Source: CAYWKU01 sp964459325 (GTDB taxonomy: Bacteria > RBG-13-61-14 > CAYWKU01). From it: a stretch of 62,675 bases of DNA. The stretch's first letter is position 1. The number at the start of each line of letters is the position of its first letter. This document shows positions 53,578 to 62,498 of this stretch, piece after piece. Location: positions 1 to 62,675 of the forward strand of contig CAYWKU010000020.1 in the NCBI GenBank assembly GCA_964459325.1, in the 5' to 3' direction. The notes below the pieces were generated by a model. That model worked only from the letters and a program-made list of their open reading frames with translations. It did no database searches and had not been told where the DNA came from. The position numbers and the translations under genes are program-made.

Positions 53578-53656
53578 ATCCGTCCCATTAGCCGGGAATC
53601 TTGGCCTTGCATTGTGAGTTGTACAACGACTGCAAATAGTTTTACCTTTTTACCTG

Positions 53657-54997
53657 ATGGGCAAGGACAAAACCCCCGACCTTTTCGATACCCAAGACGC
53701 CGGCGGCGAGGCGCCTCTGGCTGACCGGATGCGCCCGCGCACTCTGGAGGAGTTCGTGGGTCAGTCGCACTTGGTGGGGGAAGGAAGGCTGCTTTCAATG
53801 GTTTCCGAGACCGGGAAGGCGCCTTCGCTCATATTGTGGGGGCCTCCCGGCAGCGGCAAAACCACGCTGGCGAAAATACTGGCAGGGATGGCCGAAAGCG
53901 CCTTCGTTACCTTCAGCGCCGTTCTCAGCGGCGTCAAGGAGGTGCGGGAAATTACGGAGAAGGCAAAAGAACGCCGCAAGATGGAAAAGCGCGGCACCAT
54001 CCTTTTCGTGGACGAAATTCACCGTTTCAACAAAGCCCAGCAGGATGCCTTTCTGCCTCACGTGGAGAGCGGAACCATAATTTTGATAGGCGCGACTACT
54101 CAGAACCCCTCATTCGAGGTCATATCGCCGCTGTTATCCCGCTGCCAGGTGGTTACCCTGGAAAGGCTCGATGACGAGGACGTGGGCAGAATAATAGACA
54201 GGGCCATGTCGGATGGGGAAAAGGGACTTGGCGCTCGTGACATCGAACTCGAACCGGATGCCCGCAAGCTGCTGATAGAAGTAGCCTACGGAGATGGCAG
54301 GAAGGCCCTCAACATATTGGAAACGGCGGCCGGTTTTGTGAAGGACGGGGATGCCGTAACGCCGGATAAAATCGCGGAGGCCGCCAAATCGCCTTATTTG
54401 CGGCACGATAAGGGCGGTGAAGACCATTACAACGTCATCAGCGCATTTATAAAGAGCCTGAGGGGTTCGGACCCGGACGCGGGTCTGTACTGGCTGGCAA
54501 GGCTGGTGGAAGCGGGCGAGGACCCTCGATTTATTGCCCGCAGGATGATAATTTTCGCCAGCGAGGATATAGGCAACGCCGACCCTGCGGCGCTCATGGT
54601 GGCCATATCCGTGGCGCAGGCGGTGGAGCATGTGGGTATGCCGGAGGCGGCCATAAACCTGGCCCATGCCGTAACCCACCTGGCGGGCGCTCCCAAGAGC
54701 AACGCAAGCTACGTCGGGTTAAAGAAGGCGCAGGAGGAGGTAAAAAAGTCGGGAGCGCTGGAGGCGCCGTTTCATCTGCGCAACGCGCCCACCAAGCTTA
54801 TGAGCGATATGGGTTACGCCAAAGATTACAAGTATCCGCACGATTTCGATGAAGGGTATGCCGAGCAGCAGTATTTGCCGGATAAGTTGAAGGGCAAGAA
54901 ATTTTATAACCCCACCCATCGGGGCCGCGAGAAAAACATAGCCGAAAGGCTGGAGAAACTGCGCAAGAAGGCTGGCCCGGAAAATAACAAGAAATAG
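53657..54997 (+). CDS. rarA: Replication-associated recombination protein A (AAA+)
   Basis: The 446-residue protein is RarA/MgsA, a clamp-loader-like AAA+ ATPase working at stalled forks. It has LADRMRPRTLEEFVGQSHLVG at the start (two parts), Walker A GPPGSGKTTLAK near residue 60, Walker B ILFVDEIHRFNKAQQD near 115-130, sensor 1 GATTQNPSFEV near 150 and the C-terminal tetramerisation region (ASEDIGNADP, NAPTKLM). It converges on pilT. Confidence 0.94.
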   Translation: MGKDKTPDLFDTQDAGGEAPLADRMRPRTLEEFVGQSHLVGEGRLLSMVSETGKAPSLILWGPPGSGKTTLAKILAGMAESAFVTFSAVLSGVKEVREITEKAKERRKMEKRGTILFVDEIHRFNKAQQDAFLPHVESGTIILIGATTQNPSFEVISPLLSRCQVVTLERLDDEDVGRIIDRAMSDGEKGLGARDIELEPDARKLLIEVAYGDGRKALNILETAAGFVKDGDAVTPDKIAEAAKSPYLRHDKGGEDHYNVISAFIKSLRGSDPDAGLYWLARLVEAGEDPRFIARRMIIFASEDIGNADPAALMVAISVAQAVEHVGMPEAAINLAHAVTHLAGAPKSNASYVGLKKAQEEVKKSGALEAPFHLRNAPTKLMSDMGYAKDYKYPHDFDEGYAEQQYLPDKLKGKKFYNPTHRGREKNIAERLEKLRKKAGPENNKK

Positions 54998-55009
54998 TTT
55001 ATATGGTTG

Positions 55010-56185
55010 TTAAAACCGCTCTATCTGCAGGTCGTCGTCATCGGAGGTTGCGCCCGCTTCTTCCTTTTCTTCGCCGCCCTCCTTATCGAACTCGTCCCAT
55101 GTGCTGTCGCTGGTGGAAGATATACCGCTGACTTTGAGCTTGAAATCGTCCGGGTTGGAAGACTGCCGCAGTGCTTCCTCGAAGGTGATAAGCTCCTTCC
55201 GGTAAAGCACCATCAGCGACTGGTCGAACGACTGCATGCCGTAAGTGGTGAATCCCTTGGTGATGGCGTCCGAAATTTCCCTGGTTTTGTCCTTGTCTGC
55301 GATGCATTCCCTTATGCGGGCCGTGCTGACAAGCACCTCCACCGCCGGCACGCGGCCCCTGCCGTCGGCCCGGGGCACCAGCCTCTGACTGACTATGCCC
55401 TTTATGATGGTCGATAGCTGCAACCTTATCTGCGCCTGCTGGTAAGGCGGGAAGGCGGTAACTATGCGGGTGATGGTTTCGGTGGCGTCTATGGTGTGCA
55501 GGGTGCTCAGAACCAGATGGCCGGTCTCGGAGGCGGTAAGCGCGGTTTCGATGGTTTCGAAGTCGCGCATCTCGCCCACCAGAATGACGTCCGGGTCCTG
55601 GCGAAGAGCGCTTTTGAGGGCCACCGCGAAGCTGTTAGTGTCGAAGCCCACCTCGCGCTGATTGACGATGCTTTTCTTGTCCCTGTGGAGAAACTCGATG
55701 GGGTCTTCGATGGTAACTATATGAGTAGTGCGCTGGGAGTTAATGAAGTCTATCATTGCCGCCAGGGTGGTGGACTTACCGCTGCCGGTGGTGCCGGTAA
55801 CCAGTATAAGCCCGCGCGGCTCCATGGCGATGCGCTCGATAACCTTCGGCAGATGCAGTTGCTCCACGGTGTTGATGCCGAAGGGAATAACCCTGAAAAC
55901 TATGCCTATCGTACCGCGCTGTTGAAAGACGTTGACCCGGAACCTTCCCAGCCCGGGGACGCCGTATGCCAGGTCTATTTCACTGTTTTCCTTGAACTTT
56001 TTCTGCTGGCTCTGGTTCATTATGCCGAAAGCCATCTGGTTGACCATATCGGGGGAAAGGCGGGGCGCTTCCTTGTAAGGCACTAGAGAGCCATCAATTC
56101 TGAAGACGGGCGGCAGCCCCGCTTTCAAGTGAATATCGCTGGAGCCGGCTTTGATAGCTACTTTTAATATGTCGTTTAACTGCAT
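55010..56185 (-). CDS. pilT: Type IV pilus retraction ATPase PilT
   Basis: The 391-residue protein has the PilT N-domain (SDIHLKAGLPPVFRIDG), Walker A GTTGSGKSTT near residue 135, Asp box EDPIEFLHRDKKSIV near 162, Walker B DPDVILVGEMRD near 200 and His box LVLSTLHT near 227, plus the PilT-type REISDAITKG segment. It powers pilus retraction for twitching and DNA uptake; dprA elsewhere in the window fits natural competence. It has an acidic tail of about 30 residues. It ends an operon with recA, thpR and a cupin gene. Confidence 0.93.
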   Translation of the reverse strand: MQLNDILKVAIKAGSSDIHLKAGLPPVFRIDGSLVPYKEAPRLSPDMVNQMAFGIMNQSQQKKFKENSEIDLAYGVPGLGRFRVNVFQQRGTIGIVFRVIPFGINTVEQLHLPKVIERIAMEPRGLILVTGTTGSGKSTTLAAMIDFINSQRTTHIVTIEDPIEFLHRDKKSIVNQREVGFDTNSFAVALKSALRQDPDVILVGEMRDFETIETALTASETGHLVLSTLHTIDATETITRIVTAFPPYQQAQIRLQLSTIIKGIVSQRLVPRADGRGRVPAVEVLVSTARIRECIADKDKTREISDAITKGFTTYGMQSFDQSLMVLYRKELITFEEALRQSSNPDDFKLKVSGISSTSDSTWDEFDKEGGEEKEEAGATSDDDDLQIERF

Positions 56186-56280
56186 CTGGAACTCCCCCCG
56201 AAGAAATACCTGCTTAATGCCTGATTATTACGATTATACTTCGCCGAAAGGGTTGTTTCAAGTCGCCGGCTCAAATCGAA

Positions 56281-57321
56281 TTACTCCTCCTCCGTCTTTT
56301 CCGGTTCTTCTTTCTCAAGAGGTGGCATGCCGGAGACTTCCCGGATTTTGGCCTCGATTTCCTCGGCCATTTCCGGGTTCTCGGCCAGAAATGCCTTGGC
56401 GTTCTCCCGCCCCTGACCTATGCGCTCGCTGTTGTAGCTGTACCATGCGCCGCTCTTATCGATGATTTTGTTGTCTACTCCGAGGTCCAGTAGCTCGCCT
56501 TCGCGGCTGATGCCCTTGTCGTACATCAGGTCGAATTCGGCCATACGGAAAGGCGGCGCGACCTTGTTTTTTACCACCTTGACCCGGGTGCGGTTGCCTA
56601 CCGATTCGTCGCCCTGCTTTATGGCGCCGATACGGCGAATATCCAGACGGAGGGAGGAATAGAATTTCAGCGCATTGCCGCCGGTGGTGGTTTCCGGGCT
56701 GCCGAACATCACTCCTATCTTGCTTCTTATCTGGTTGATGAAAATTACGACGGCCTTGGTTTTGCTTATGGTGCCGGTAAGTTTTCTCAGCGCCTGGCTC
56801 ATCAACCGCGCCTGCAACCCGACGTGGGCGTCGCCCATCTCGCCCTCGATTTCCGCCTTGGGCACCAGGGCGGCCACGCTGTCTATAATTATTAGGTCGA
56901 TACTGTTGGAGCGTACCATGCTTTCGGCTATATCCAGAGCCTGCTCGCCGTTATCGGGCTGGCTGATGTATAGGTCGGATATATCCACCCCGAGCCTTTT
57001 GGCGTACATCGGGTTAAGGGCGTGCTCGGCGTCTATAAATAAAGTCCTGCCGCCCAGCTTCTGAGCCTGGGCCATCATGTGTATGGAGAGGGTGGTCTTG
57101 CCGCTCGACTCGGGGCCATAAATTTCTACGACTCTGCCGCGGGGTATTCCGCCCGTGCCCACCGCCAGGTCCAGGCCTATGGAGCCGGTGGGAATGACCG
57201 GTACCTGGGGTATTTCCGATTCCTCCCCCAGGCGCATGATGGCGCCCTTGCCGTATTGTTTTTCTACAGCCTGGATGGCCTGTTGCAGCGCTTTTTCCTT
57301 GTCGTCGGTAGCTTTTGCCAT
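56281..57321 (-). CDS. recA: Recombinase RecA
   Basis: The 346-residue protein has MRLGEESE, Walker A YGPESSGKTTLS near residue 66-77, LIIIDSVAALVPKAEIEGE near 140, the L1/L2 DNA-binding loops and the signature ALKFYSSLRLDIRR near 215. It forms the strand-exchange filament and drives the SOS response. I did not see a classical LexA box directly ahead of it, consistent with its position behind thpR and a cupin gene. Confidence 0.97.
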   Translation of the reverse strand: MAKATDDKEKALQQAIQAVEKQYGKGAIMRLGEESEIPQVPVIPTGSIGLDLAVGTGGIPRGRVVEIYGPESSGKTTLSIHMMAQAQKLGGRTLFIDAEHALNPMYAKRLGVDISDLYISQPDNGEQALDIAESMVRSNSIDLIIIDSVAALVPKAEIEGEMGDAHVGLQARLMSQALRKLTGTISKTKAVVIFINQIRSKIGVMFGSPETTTGGNALKFYSSLRLDIRRIGAIKQGDESVGNRTRVKVVKNKVAPPFRMAEFDLMYDKGISREGELLDLGVDNKIIDKSGAWYSYNSERIGQGRENAKAFLAENPEMAEEIEAKIREVSGMPPLEKEEPEKTEEE

Positions 57322-57338
57322 ATTAAACGTCTCCCTTT

Positions 57339-57938
57339 CTATTGGGGGGTTAACTTGACCGTTTCCAGCTTTGTGTACTCCGCCCCTCCGGGTTTCAAAA
57401 CACTTCTGAAAAGCACCAGTTCATCCGCCGTGAAAGTGCCGCGAGATTTTTCGCTGTCCCTTTCAATCAACCCCACAAGCTCCTTGCCGGGCTTGCCGCC
57501 TTTTTTAACCCGCCCGAGGGTCAGGTGGGGGTGAAACTTCCTCTTTTCGGCCTCGAAACCCAGCTCCTTCATGGAGTTTTCCACCCTCTCGGCAAGGTGG
57601 GCCAGTTCGCCTGTTGGCTCCTCCAGCCCGGCCCATATAACCCGAGGCCGGTTCGGAGTCGGAAAGGCGCCGAGACCCTTTACTTCCATCTCGAACGAGC
57701 TTATCCCGTCGGCGGCTTTCTCCATCTCCCGCCTGATGGAAGGTATCATATTTTTATCCACATTTCCCAGGAATTTCAAGGTCAGGTGTATACCTTCGGC
57801 ACGAACCCACTTGACACCTTCCACCCGACGCTTTAACTCGGATATTACCCCCACAAGCTGGTCTCGCACATCTTCCGGGATGTCGATTGCAATGAAGGCG
57901 CGTATTTTTTCGCTTGAATTTCCGCCCGAGCCGGTCAT
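57339..57938 (-). CDS. thpR: RNA 2',3'-cyclic phosphodiesterase (2'-5' RNA ligase family)
   Basis: The 199-residue protein has both HxTx motifs of the 2H superfamily: GIHLTLKFLG near residue 46 and HPHLTLGRVK near 136. It opens 2',3'-cyclic phosphates on RNA and is commonly encoded next to recA, as here, 17 bases ahead. No signal or membrane segment is seen. Confidence 0.93.
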   Translation of the reverse strand: MTGSGGNSSEKIRAFIAIDIPEDVRDQLVGVISELKRRVEGVKWVRAEGIHLTLKFLGNVDKNMIPSIRREMEKAADGISSFEMEVKGLGAFPTPNRPRVIWAGLEEPTGELAHLAERVENSMKELGFEAEKRKFHPHLTLGRVKKGGKPGKELVGLIERDSEKSRGTFTADELVLFRSVLKPGGAEYTKLETVKLTPQ

Positions 57939-57982
57939 TTGGAATCAAGGTAGAAGAGGCGGAAGATTTTTGCAATATTGTT

Positions 57983-58321
57983 TTACAGCAGCTTCGTCGC
58001 CTCGGTGGGGCGGGGTATTTTAACCACCAGTATACGCAGCTTCTCACTGCTTTCGTTGTGCCAGCAGTGTGGAATTTTAGCCGGGCTGTTCACAAGAGTG
58101 TCCGGCCCGATTTCCTGTTTTTCGTCGCCTATTTCCACCACGCCGGTGCCATCCAGCACATAAAAAAATACGTCCACGGGGGTTATGTGTTTCTTGAGCG
58201 ACTGGCCCGGCTCCAGGGTAAGATGCAGGGTCTGGGCGTGCTCGGTGTCGTAGATTTTTCTCGCGTCCACGTTATGCGGATTCTGAACCTTTTCGGTTTC
58301 ATAAGGCTTGAAGGTTTTCAT
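57983..58321 (-). CDS. Cupin-domain protein
   Basis: The 112-residue protein is a single small beta barrel: LTLEPGQSLKKHITPVDVFFYVLDG fits cupin motif 1 with one of the usual His replaced, and IPHCWHNE near residue 85 fits motif 2. The ATG at 58321 has GAGGAGG nine bases before it; the longer frame upstream is not needed. The ligand is unknown. It is the first gene of the thpR-recA-pilT run and is divergent from dnaJ. Confidence 0.82.
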   Translation of the reverse strand: MKTFKPYETEKVQNPHNVDARKIYDTEHAQTLHLTLEPGQSLKKHITPVDVFFYVLDGTGVVEIGDEKQEIGPDTLVNSPAKIPHCWHNESSEKLRILVVKIPRPTEATKLL

Positions 58322-58569
58322 TGATTCTGTCCTCCTCGCTCTATTACTTATAGATGACTTTCTTCGGTAAACAGTAATATAACAACGGTTTGCGCCGGCG
58401 GACAACCTTTCCGAATGACCATGCAAAATGTAAGGGCCTGTAGAGTGTGCAACCAGTTTCTTGATTCCCGGTGACGTTTGTCTTATCCTACTTAAATTAT
58501 AAGGGAACCTTAAGGGTAAATCCGAAGTCAATCACACAAAAAGCCTTTAGGAGACGACCTGTTTAGGAC

Positions 58570-59688
58570 ATGCGGGACGATTTTTACGAAATATTGGGAG
58601 TTAACAGGGGCGCGACGCAGGAAGAGATAAAGCGCGCGTTCAAGCGTAAGGCCATGGACTGCCACCCCGACCGCCACCCGGACGACCCTCACGCCGAGGA
58701 GCGCTTCAAGAAGGTGCAGGAGGCCTACCGCGTGCTTTCCGACCCTCACGAGCGGGCCTATTACGACAGGACGGGGCGTACCGGAAGCCAACGAGGAGCT
58801 TCCGGGCCGTTCGGTTTCGGCTTCGAGGGAGACCCTTCGGACATATTCGAGGACATTCTCGGGCAGTTCTTCGGAACCGGTTTCGGTGGACGCCGCGGGC
58901 GTGCCCGCAGCCGTCCTCGTGGGGACGACCTGAAGCTGAACCTGCGGATAAGCTTCGAGGAGGCCGTTTTCGGCACGGAGGTCAAACTGAACGTGCCCCG
59001 CAATGAAACCTGCTCCGCTTGCGGCGGCTCAGGCGCAAAGGCCGGTACCGAGCCCACCGTTTGCGGCATGTGCGGCGGTACTGGTGAAGTGCACATGAGG
59101 CAGGGCTTCCTTATGTTTTCCCGCCCGTGCAGGCAATGCGGTGGCCGGGGCAGGGTGATACGCGACTTCTGCCCCGAATGCGAAGGTACCGGAAGAACCG
59201 TCGAAGAAAGGGAGCTTACCGTAAAAGTTCCAGCCGGAATCCAGGACGGCACACGGCTCAAGGTGGGCGGTGAAGGCGACCGGGGCGGTTACGGCGGCCC
59301 CAGGGGTGACCTGTTTGTGGTAGTCAACGTCGACCCTCACCCACGGTTTTCCCGCAAGGGCAACGACCTTGTAGTCGAGGTTCCCGTAACTTATCCCCAG
59401 GCGGCTCTGGGGGCCGAGATTGACGTCCCGTCGCTTGACGGCGACCAGAGGATGTGGGTGCCCGCCGGAACGCAGTCCGGGCAGGTGTTCAGGATGCGCG
59501 GGTACGGGGCGCCTCAACTCAACGGCAGAGGAAGAGGCGACCTGCACGTGGTGGTGCATGTCGAGGTGCCCACGAAGCTTACTCATGAGCAAAAGGAGCT
59601 TTTGCGAACGCTTGCCGAAAAGGAGGGGAGCGAGGTGGAAAATAAATCCCGCAGCTTTTTCGGCAAGGTATGGGATATTATAGGATGA
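58570..59688 (+). CDS. dnaJ: Chaperone DnaJ
   Basis: The 372-residue protein has the J domain with HPD in CHPDRHPDD near residues 33-35, a Gly/Phe-rich linker (about 75-115), four CxxCxGxG zinc repeats between about 140 and 215 (CSACGGSG, CGMCGGTG, CRQCGGRG, CPECEGTG) and the C-terminal substrate domains. It works with DnaK, which is not in the window. Its stop overlaps the next ATG (ATGA). Confidence 0.95.
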   Translation: MRDDFYEILGVNRGATQEEIKRAFKRKAMDCHPDRHPDDPHAEERFKKVQEAYRVLSDPHERAYYDRTGRTGSQRGASGPFGFGFEGDPSDIFEDILGQFFGTGFGGRRGRARSRPRGDDLKLNLRISFEEAVFGTEVKLNVPRNETCSACGGSGAKAGTEPTVCGMCGGTGEVHMRQGFLMFSRPCRQCGGRGRVIRDFCPECEGTGRTVEERELTVKVPAGIQDGTRLKVGGEGDRGGYGGPRGDLFVVVNVDPHPRFSRKGNDLVVEVPVTYPQAALGAEIDVPSLDGDQRMWVPAGTQSGQVFRMRGYGAPQLNGRGRGDLHVVVHVEVPTKLTHEQKELLRTLAEKEGSEVENKSRSFFGKVWDIIG

Positions 59689-61538
59689 AGAACTTATGTA
59701 AGTTGGGAGCGCCGTTTTTAGCGTTTTTTTTTGTTATTATGTGGGGTTGTCCCAAACCCCCTTCGGTGACTCGCCCGGAAAATAAAGAGATAAAAGAGGC
59801 CATAAACCGCCTCCGGGAAGCGCCCCGGCACAAAATGGACGCCTCCCGCAGCGAGTTGGAGCGACTTGCCCGGCAATACCCGGCCTCGGAGCTTGCCGAC
59901 GACGCTTTGCTGGAAGCGGCCCGCTCGTACCTGACGGACGAGGAGTTCGATAAAGCTATCCCGCTTTTGAGAACTATTCTCGATGATTACGGTGAAACCG
60001 ACAGCGCCTCCCGGGCTCGATTTCTGCTGGGACTCGCTCACTACCGCACCGGTGATTTCGCGACGGCGGCAGAAGCTTTCGGACAGGTGAAAGAAGGCGC
60101 TCCGCATTTCACGGACGCGAGCGTTTTCTTTATAGATTCTACGCTGAAAACCGGCGAAGTCCGAGCCGCGGTGGAGCGTTACGGCGTTCTTTATAAAGAA
60201 TCGCCTGAACGGGCAAAGGAGCTGGAGGAAGACATCGCGGCAGCATTACAGGAGCTTTACCGGGAAGAGCTTAAATCGGTCTACGACGAGCTTCGCCCGA
60301 CTCCTTTGGCCCAGGAGGCGTTGTATCGTTTGGGTATAAGCTCTTTCGAGGAAGGCAAAATCGCCGACGCGCGGGACTATTTCACCCGCCTTCTCGCTCA
60401 ATACCCCGATGACCCCAGCGTCGAAGAAGCCAGAGCGGCATTGGAGGAAATCGAGTCGATTGGAAAGGTTGACTCGAAAACCATCGGCCTGATACTGCCC
60501 ATGTCCGGAAAGTGGGCGGTTTATGGGCAGAAGTTTCTTGACGGCGCCGCTATGGCCGTCAACGCCTTTTCTCCGGGCGGGGCACATTTGCCCGAGATTG
60601 AGCTGAACATAATGGATACCGGCGGTGACCCTGAAAAGGCCGCGGAGGCCGCGCGGGAGTTGATTGTAGAGGAGAGGGTGATAGGCATCGCCGGGCCGAT
60701 TCAGAGGGAGACGGCGCAGGCGGCGGCGCGGGTGGCGCAGGATTTCGGCGCCCCGATTGTTACAATGACCCAGCTCGAAGAAATTACCGACATAGGCTCC
60801 ATGGTGTTCCGGAACTCGGTCACGCCTCGAGACCAGGTCAAATCCCTCGTCTGGTACGCAACTACAGCCATGGGGGTAAAAAACTTCGCCGTCCTGTACC
60901 CCGACCATTCCTACGGACAGCTCTTCAACCGGGTGTTCACCGAGGAGGCCTCGAAGCAGGGCGCCACGGTGACTTTGAGCATACCTTACGAACCCGGCCA
61001 GTCTGACCTGAGGGACGAAATTAAGCGAATTTCACTCAAACAGCGGCAAATTGACGCGCTTTTCATTCCGGATTCATACGTGGCGGCGGCGACCATAGCT
61101 CCGCAGCTTACCTTCTACAACGTGGTGCGAATAAAGCTTCTGGGCTCCAGCCAGTGGAACAACCCCCGTCTCATAGAGTTGACTCGGGGGCAGATGGCTT
61201 CGATAGAAGGGGCGGTTTTTCCCGCGCCGTTTTTCGCGGAATCCACGGAGGCTTCGGTGCAGTCTTTCGTGCGGGAGTTTATGAATTGCTATGACCGGGT
61301 GCCGGACGTTTACGAGGCGATGGGCTACGAAACTGTGCGGCTGATGGTAACCCGTCTGTCCGAAACGGGCGCCGATGACCGGGAGGAATTCCGCAAAGCC
61401 CTTTCCGACACCACCGGCTTCCCCACCTTCAACGGCTACATGTCGGCCCAACCCGACCGCAGCTTCCACCGCCCGCTGTTCCTTTTGCAGGTCAAAGACG
61501 GCGAAATTACTGACATTTCGTCGACCGGGCAGTTGTAA
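59685..61538 (+). CDS. Lipoprotein with TPR-like N-terminus and periplasmic binding-protein domain (LpoA-like architecture)
   Basis: The 617-residue protein starts with a hydrophobic signal ending in IMWGC, a probable lipobox (Cys22). Residues 40-260 form TPR-like repeats (ADDALLEAARSYL, ARFLLGLAHYRTGDF, EALYRLGISSFEEGK) resembling BamD/YbgF outer membrane proteins. From about residue 270 a type I periplasmic binding-protein fold begins (IGLILPMSGKWAVYGQ), related to LivJ and LpoA. This order matches the penicillin-binding-protein activator LpoA, but a sensor or transport role is also possible. The ATG overlaps the dnaJ stop. Confidence 0.82.
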   Translation: MKNLCKLGAPFLAFFFVIMWGCPKPPSVTRPENKEIKEAINRLREAPRHKMDASRSELERLARQYPASELADDALLEAARSYLTDEEFDKAIPLLRTILDDYGETDSASRARFLLGLAHYRTGDFATAAEAFGQVKEGAPHFTDASVFFIDSTLKTGEVRAAVERYGVLYKESPERAKELEEDIAAALQELYREELKSVYDELRPTPLAQEALYRLGISSFEEGKIADARDYFTRLLAQYPDDPSVEEARAALEEIESIGKVDSKTIGLILPMSGKWAVYGQKFLDGAAMAVNAFSPGGAHLPEIELNIMDTGGDPEKAAEAARELIVEERVIGIAGPIQRETAQAAARVAQDFGAPIVTMTQLEEITDIGSMVFRNSVTPRDQVKSLVWYATTAMGVKNFAVLYPDHSYGQLFNRVFTEEASKQGATVTLSIPYEPGQSDLRDEIKRISLKQRQIDALFIPDSYVAAATIAPQLTFYNVVRIKLLGSSQWNNPRLIELTRGQMASIEGAVFPAPFFAESTEASVQSFVREFMNCYDRVPDVYEAMGYETVRLMVTRLSETGADDREEFRKALSDTTGFPTFNGYMSAQPDRSFHRPLFLLQVKDGEITDISSTGQL

Positions 61539-61554
61539 GAAATAAACATTTTGA

Positions 61555-61582
61555 TTGACATATATAACCCTTCCGCTATAAT
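61555..61582 (+). promoter_or_regulatory. Consensus sigma70 promoter of the methyltransferase gene
   Basis: TTGACA (61555-61560) and TATAAT (61577-61582), both perfect, are spaced 16 bases. Transcription would start about 60 bases before the methyltransferase ATG. It is by far the best promoter match in the window and lies in AT-rich DNA unlike its neighbours. Confidence 0.8.
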
Positions 61583-61620
61583 TTGAGTGAAAATCAGAGA
61601 TGGAGTCAACAACAACTTTC

Positions 61621-61655
61621 TGTTGTCATTGGATAAAAAAGGATGTTGTCAATGG
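61621..61655 (+). promoter_or_regulatory. Possible operator: direct repeats at the methyltransferase start
   Basis: TGTTGTCATTGG (61621-61632) and TGTTGTCAATGG (61644-61655) match at 11 of 12 positions, spaced 23 bases (about two helical turns). The second overlaps the ATG. This resembles autoregulatory sites of restriction-modification systems but could be chance. Confidence 0.35.
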
Positions 61656-62461
61656 GAGAAGGAGTTTTGATAGACAAGTACATTGAAATATTTCTTGATG
61701 ATTCCTTAAAAGTACTCGAAGAACTTCCATCCGATAGTGTGGATATGATATTTGCGGACCCACCGTACAACCTGTCCAATGACGGTTTTACTTGCCATGC
61801 CGGACGGGCCGTGAGTGTTAATAAAGGCGGGTGGGACAAAAGCCGGGGGGTGGAGGCTGATTTTGAATTTCACAAGGAGTGGGTAGAAGCTTGTAGAAAG
61901 GTTTTAAAGCCGAACGGAACCATTTGGGTGTCCGGCACGTATCACAGTATTTATTCTTGTGGCTTCGCATTACAACTTTGTGGCTATCATATACTGAATG
62001 ACATCTGTTGGTTTAAACCAAACGCGAGTCCGAACCTCTCCTGTCGCTATTTTACAGCAAGCCATGAAACTTTAATTTGGGCCAGAAAATCCAAGAAAGC
62101 TAAACACACATTTAACTATGAAGTAATGAAAAATGGTTCTTTTTCTAAAGATGTTTTGAAGGTGCGCGGGAAACAGATGCGGAGCGTGTGGGCGATTGGG
62201 GTTCCCGGAAAAGAAGAGAAACGTTACGATAAACACCCTACTCAAAAGCCGGAAGCTTTGCTTGAAAGGATTATTTTGGCAAGCACAAATGAAAATGATT
62301 TGGTGCTAGATCCTTTTATGGGAAGTGGTACCACCGGTGTCGCTGCATCGAGGCATGATAGGAGATTTATCGGTATCGAGACGGAACAAAAATACTACAA
62401 TATTGCCGAAAAAAGGTTAAAAGACGAAGTCGATGCAAAACGTCAATCCCTATTTGGATAA
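61652..62461 (+). CDS. DNA methyltransferase, beta class (N6-adenine or N4-cytosine)
   Basis: The 269-residue protein has the catalytic motif IFADPPYNLSNDG near residue 35, then the target-recognition region and at the C-terminus DPFMGSGTTGVAASRH with the SAM-binding motif I. This order (IV before I) defines the beta class. The segment WFKPNASPNLSCRYFTASHE looks like DpnA/MboI-type enzymes, so GATC-like specificity is possible but unproven. I chose the ATG at 61652, with AAGGA eight bases before it, over 61643. GC content is lower than in neighbouring genes, suggesting transfer. Confidence 0.88.
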   Translation: MGEGVLIDKYIEIFLDDSLKVLEELPSDSVDMIFADPPYNLSNDGFTCHAGRAVSVNKGGWDKSRGVEADFEFHKEWVEACRKVLKPNGTIWVSGTYHSIYSCGFALQLCGYHILNDICWFKPNASPNLSCRYFTASHETLIWARKSKKAKHTFNYEVMKNGSFSKDVLKVRGKQMRSVWAIGVPGKEEKRYDKHPTQKPEALLERIILASTNENDLVLDPFMGSGTTGVAASRHDRRFIGIETEQKYYNIAEKRLKDEVDAKRQSLFG

Positions 62462-62498
62462 ATCTTATATGCAACAGTTATGAAGTAGATCATCTCAT

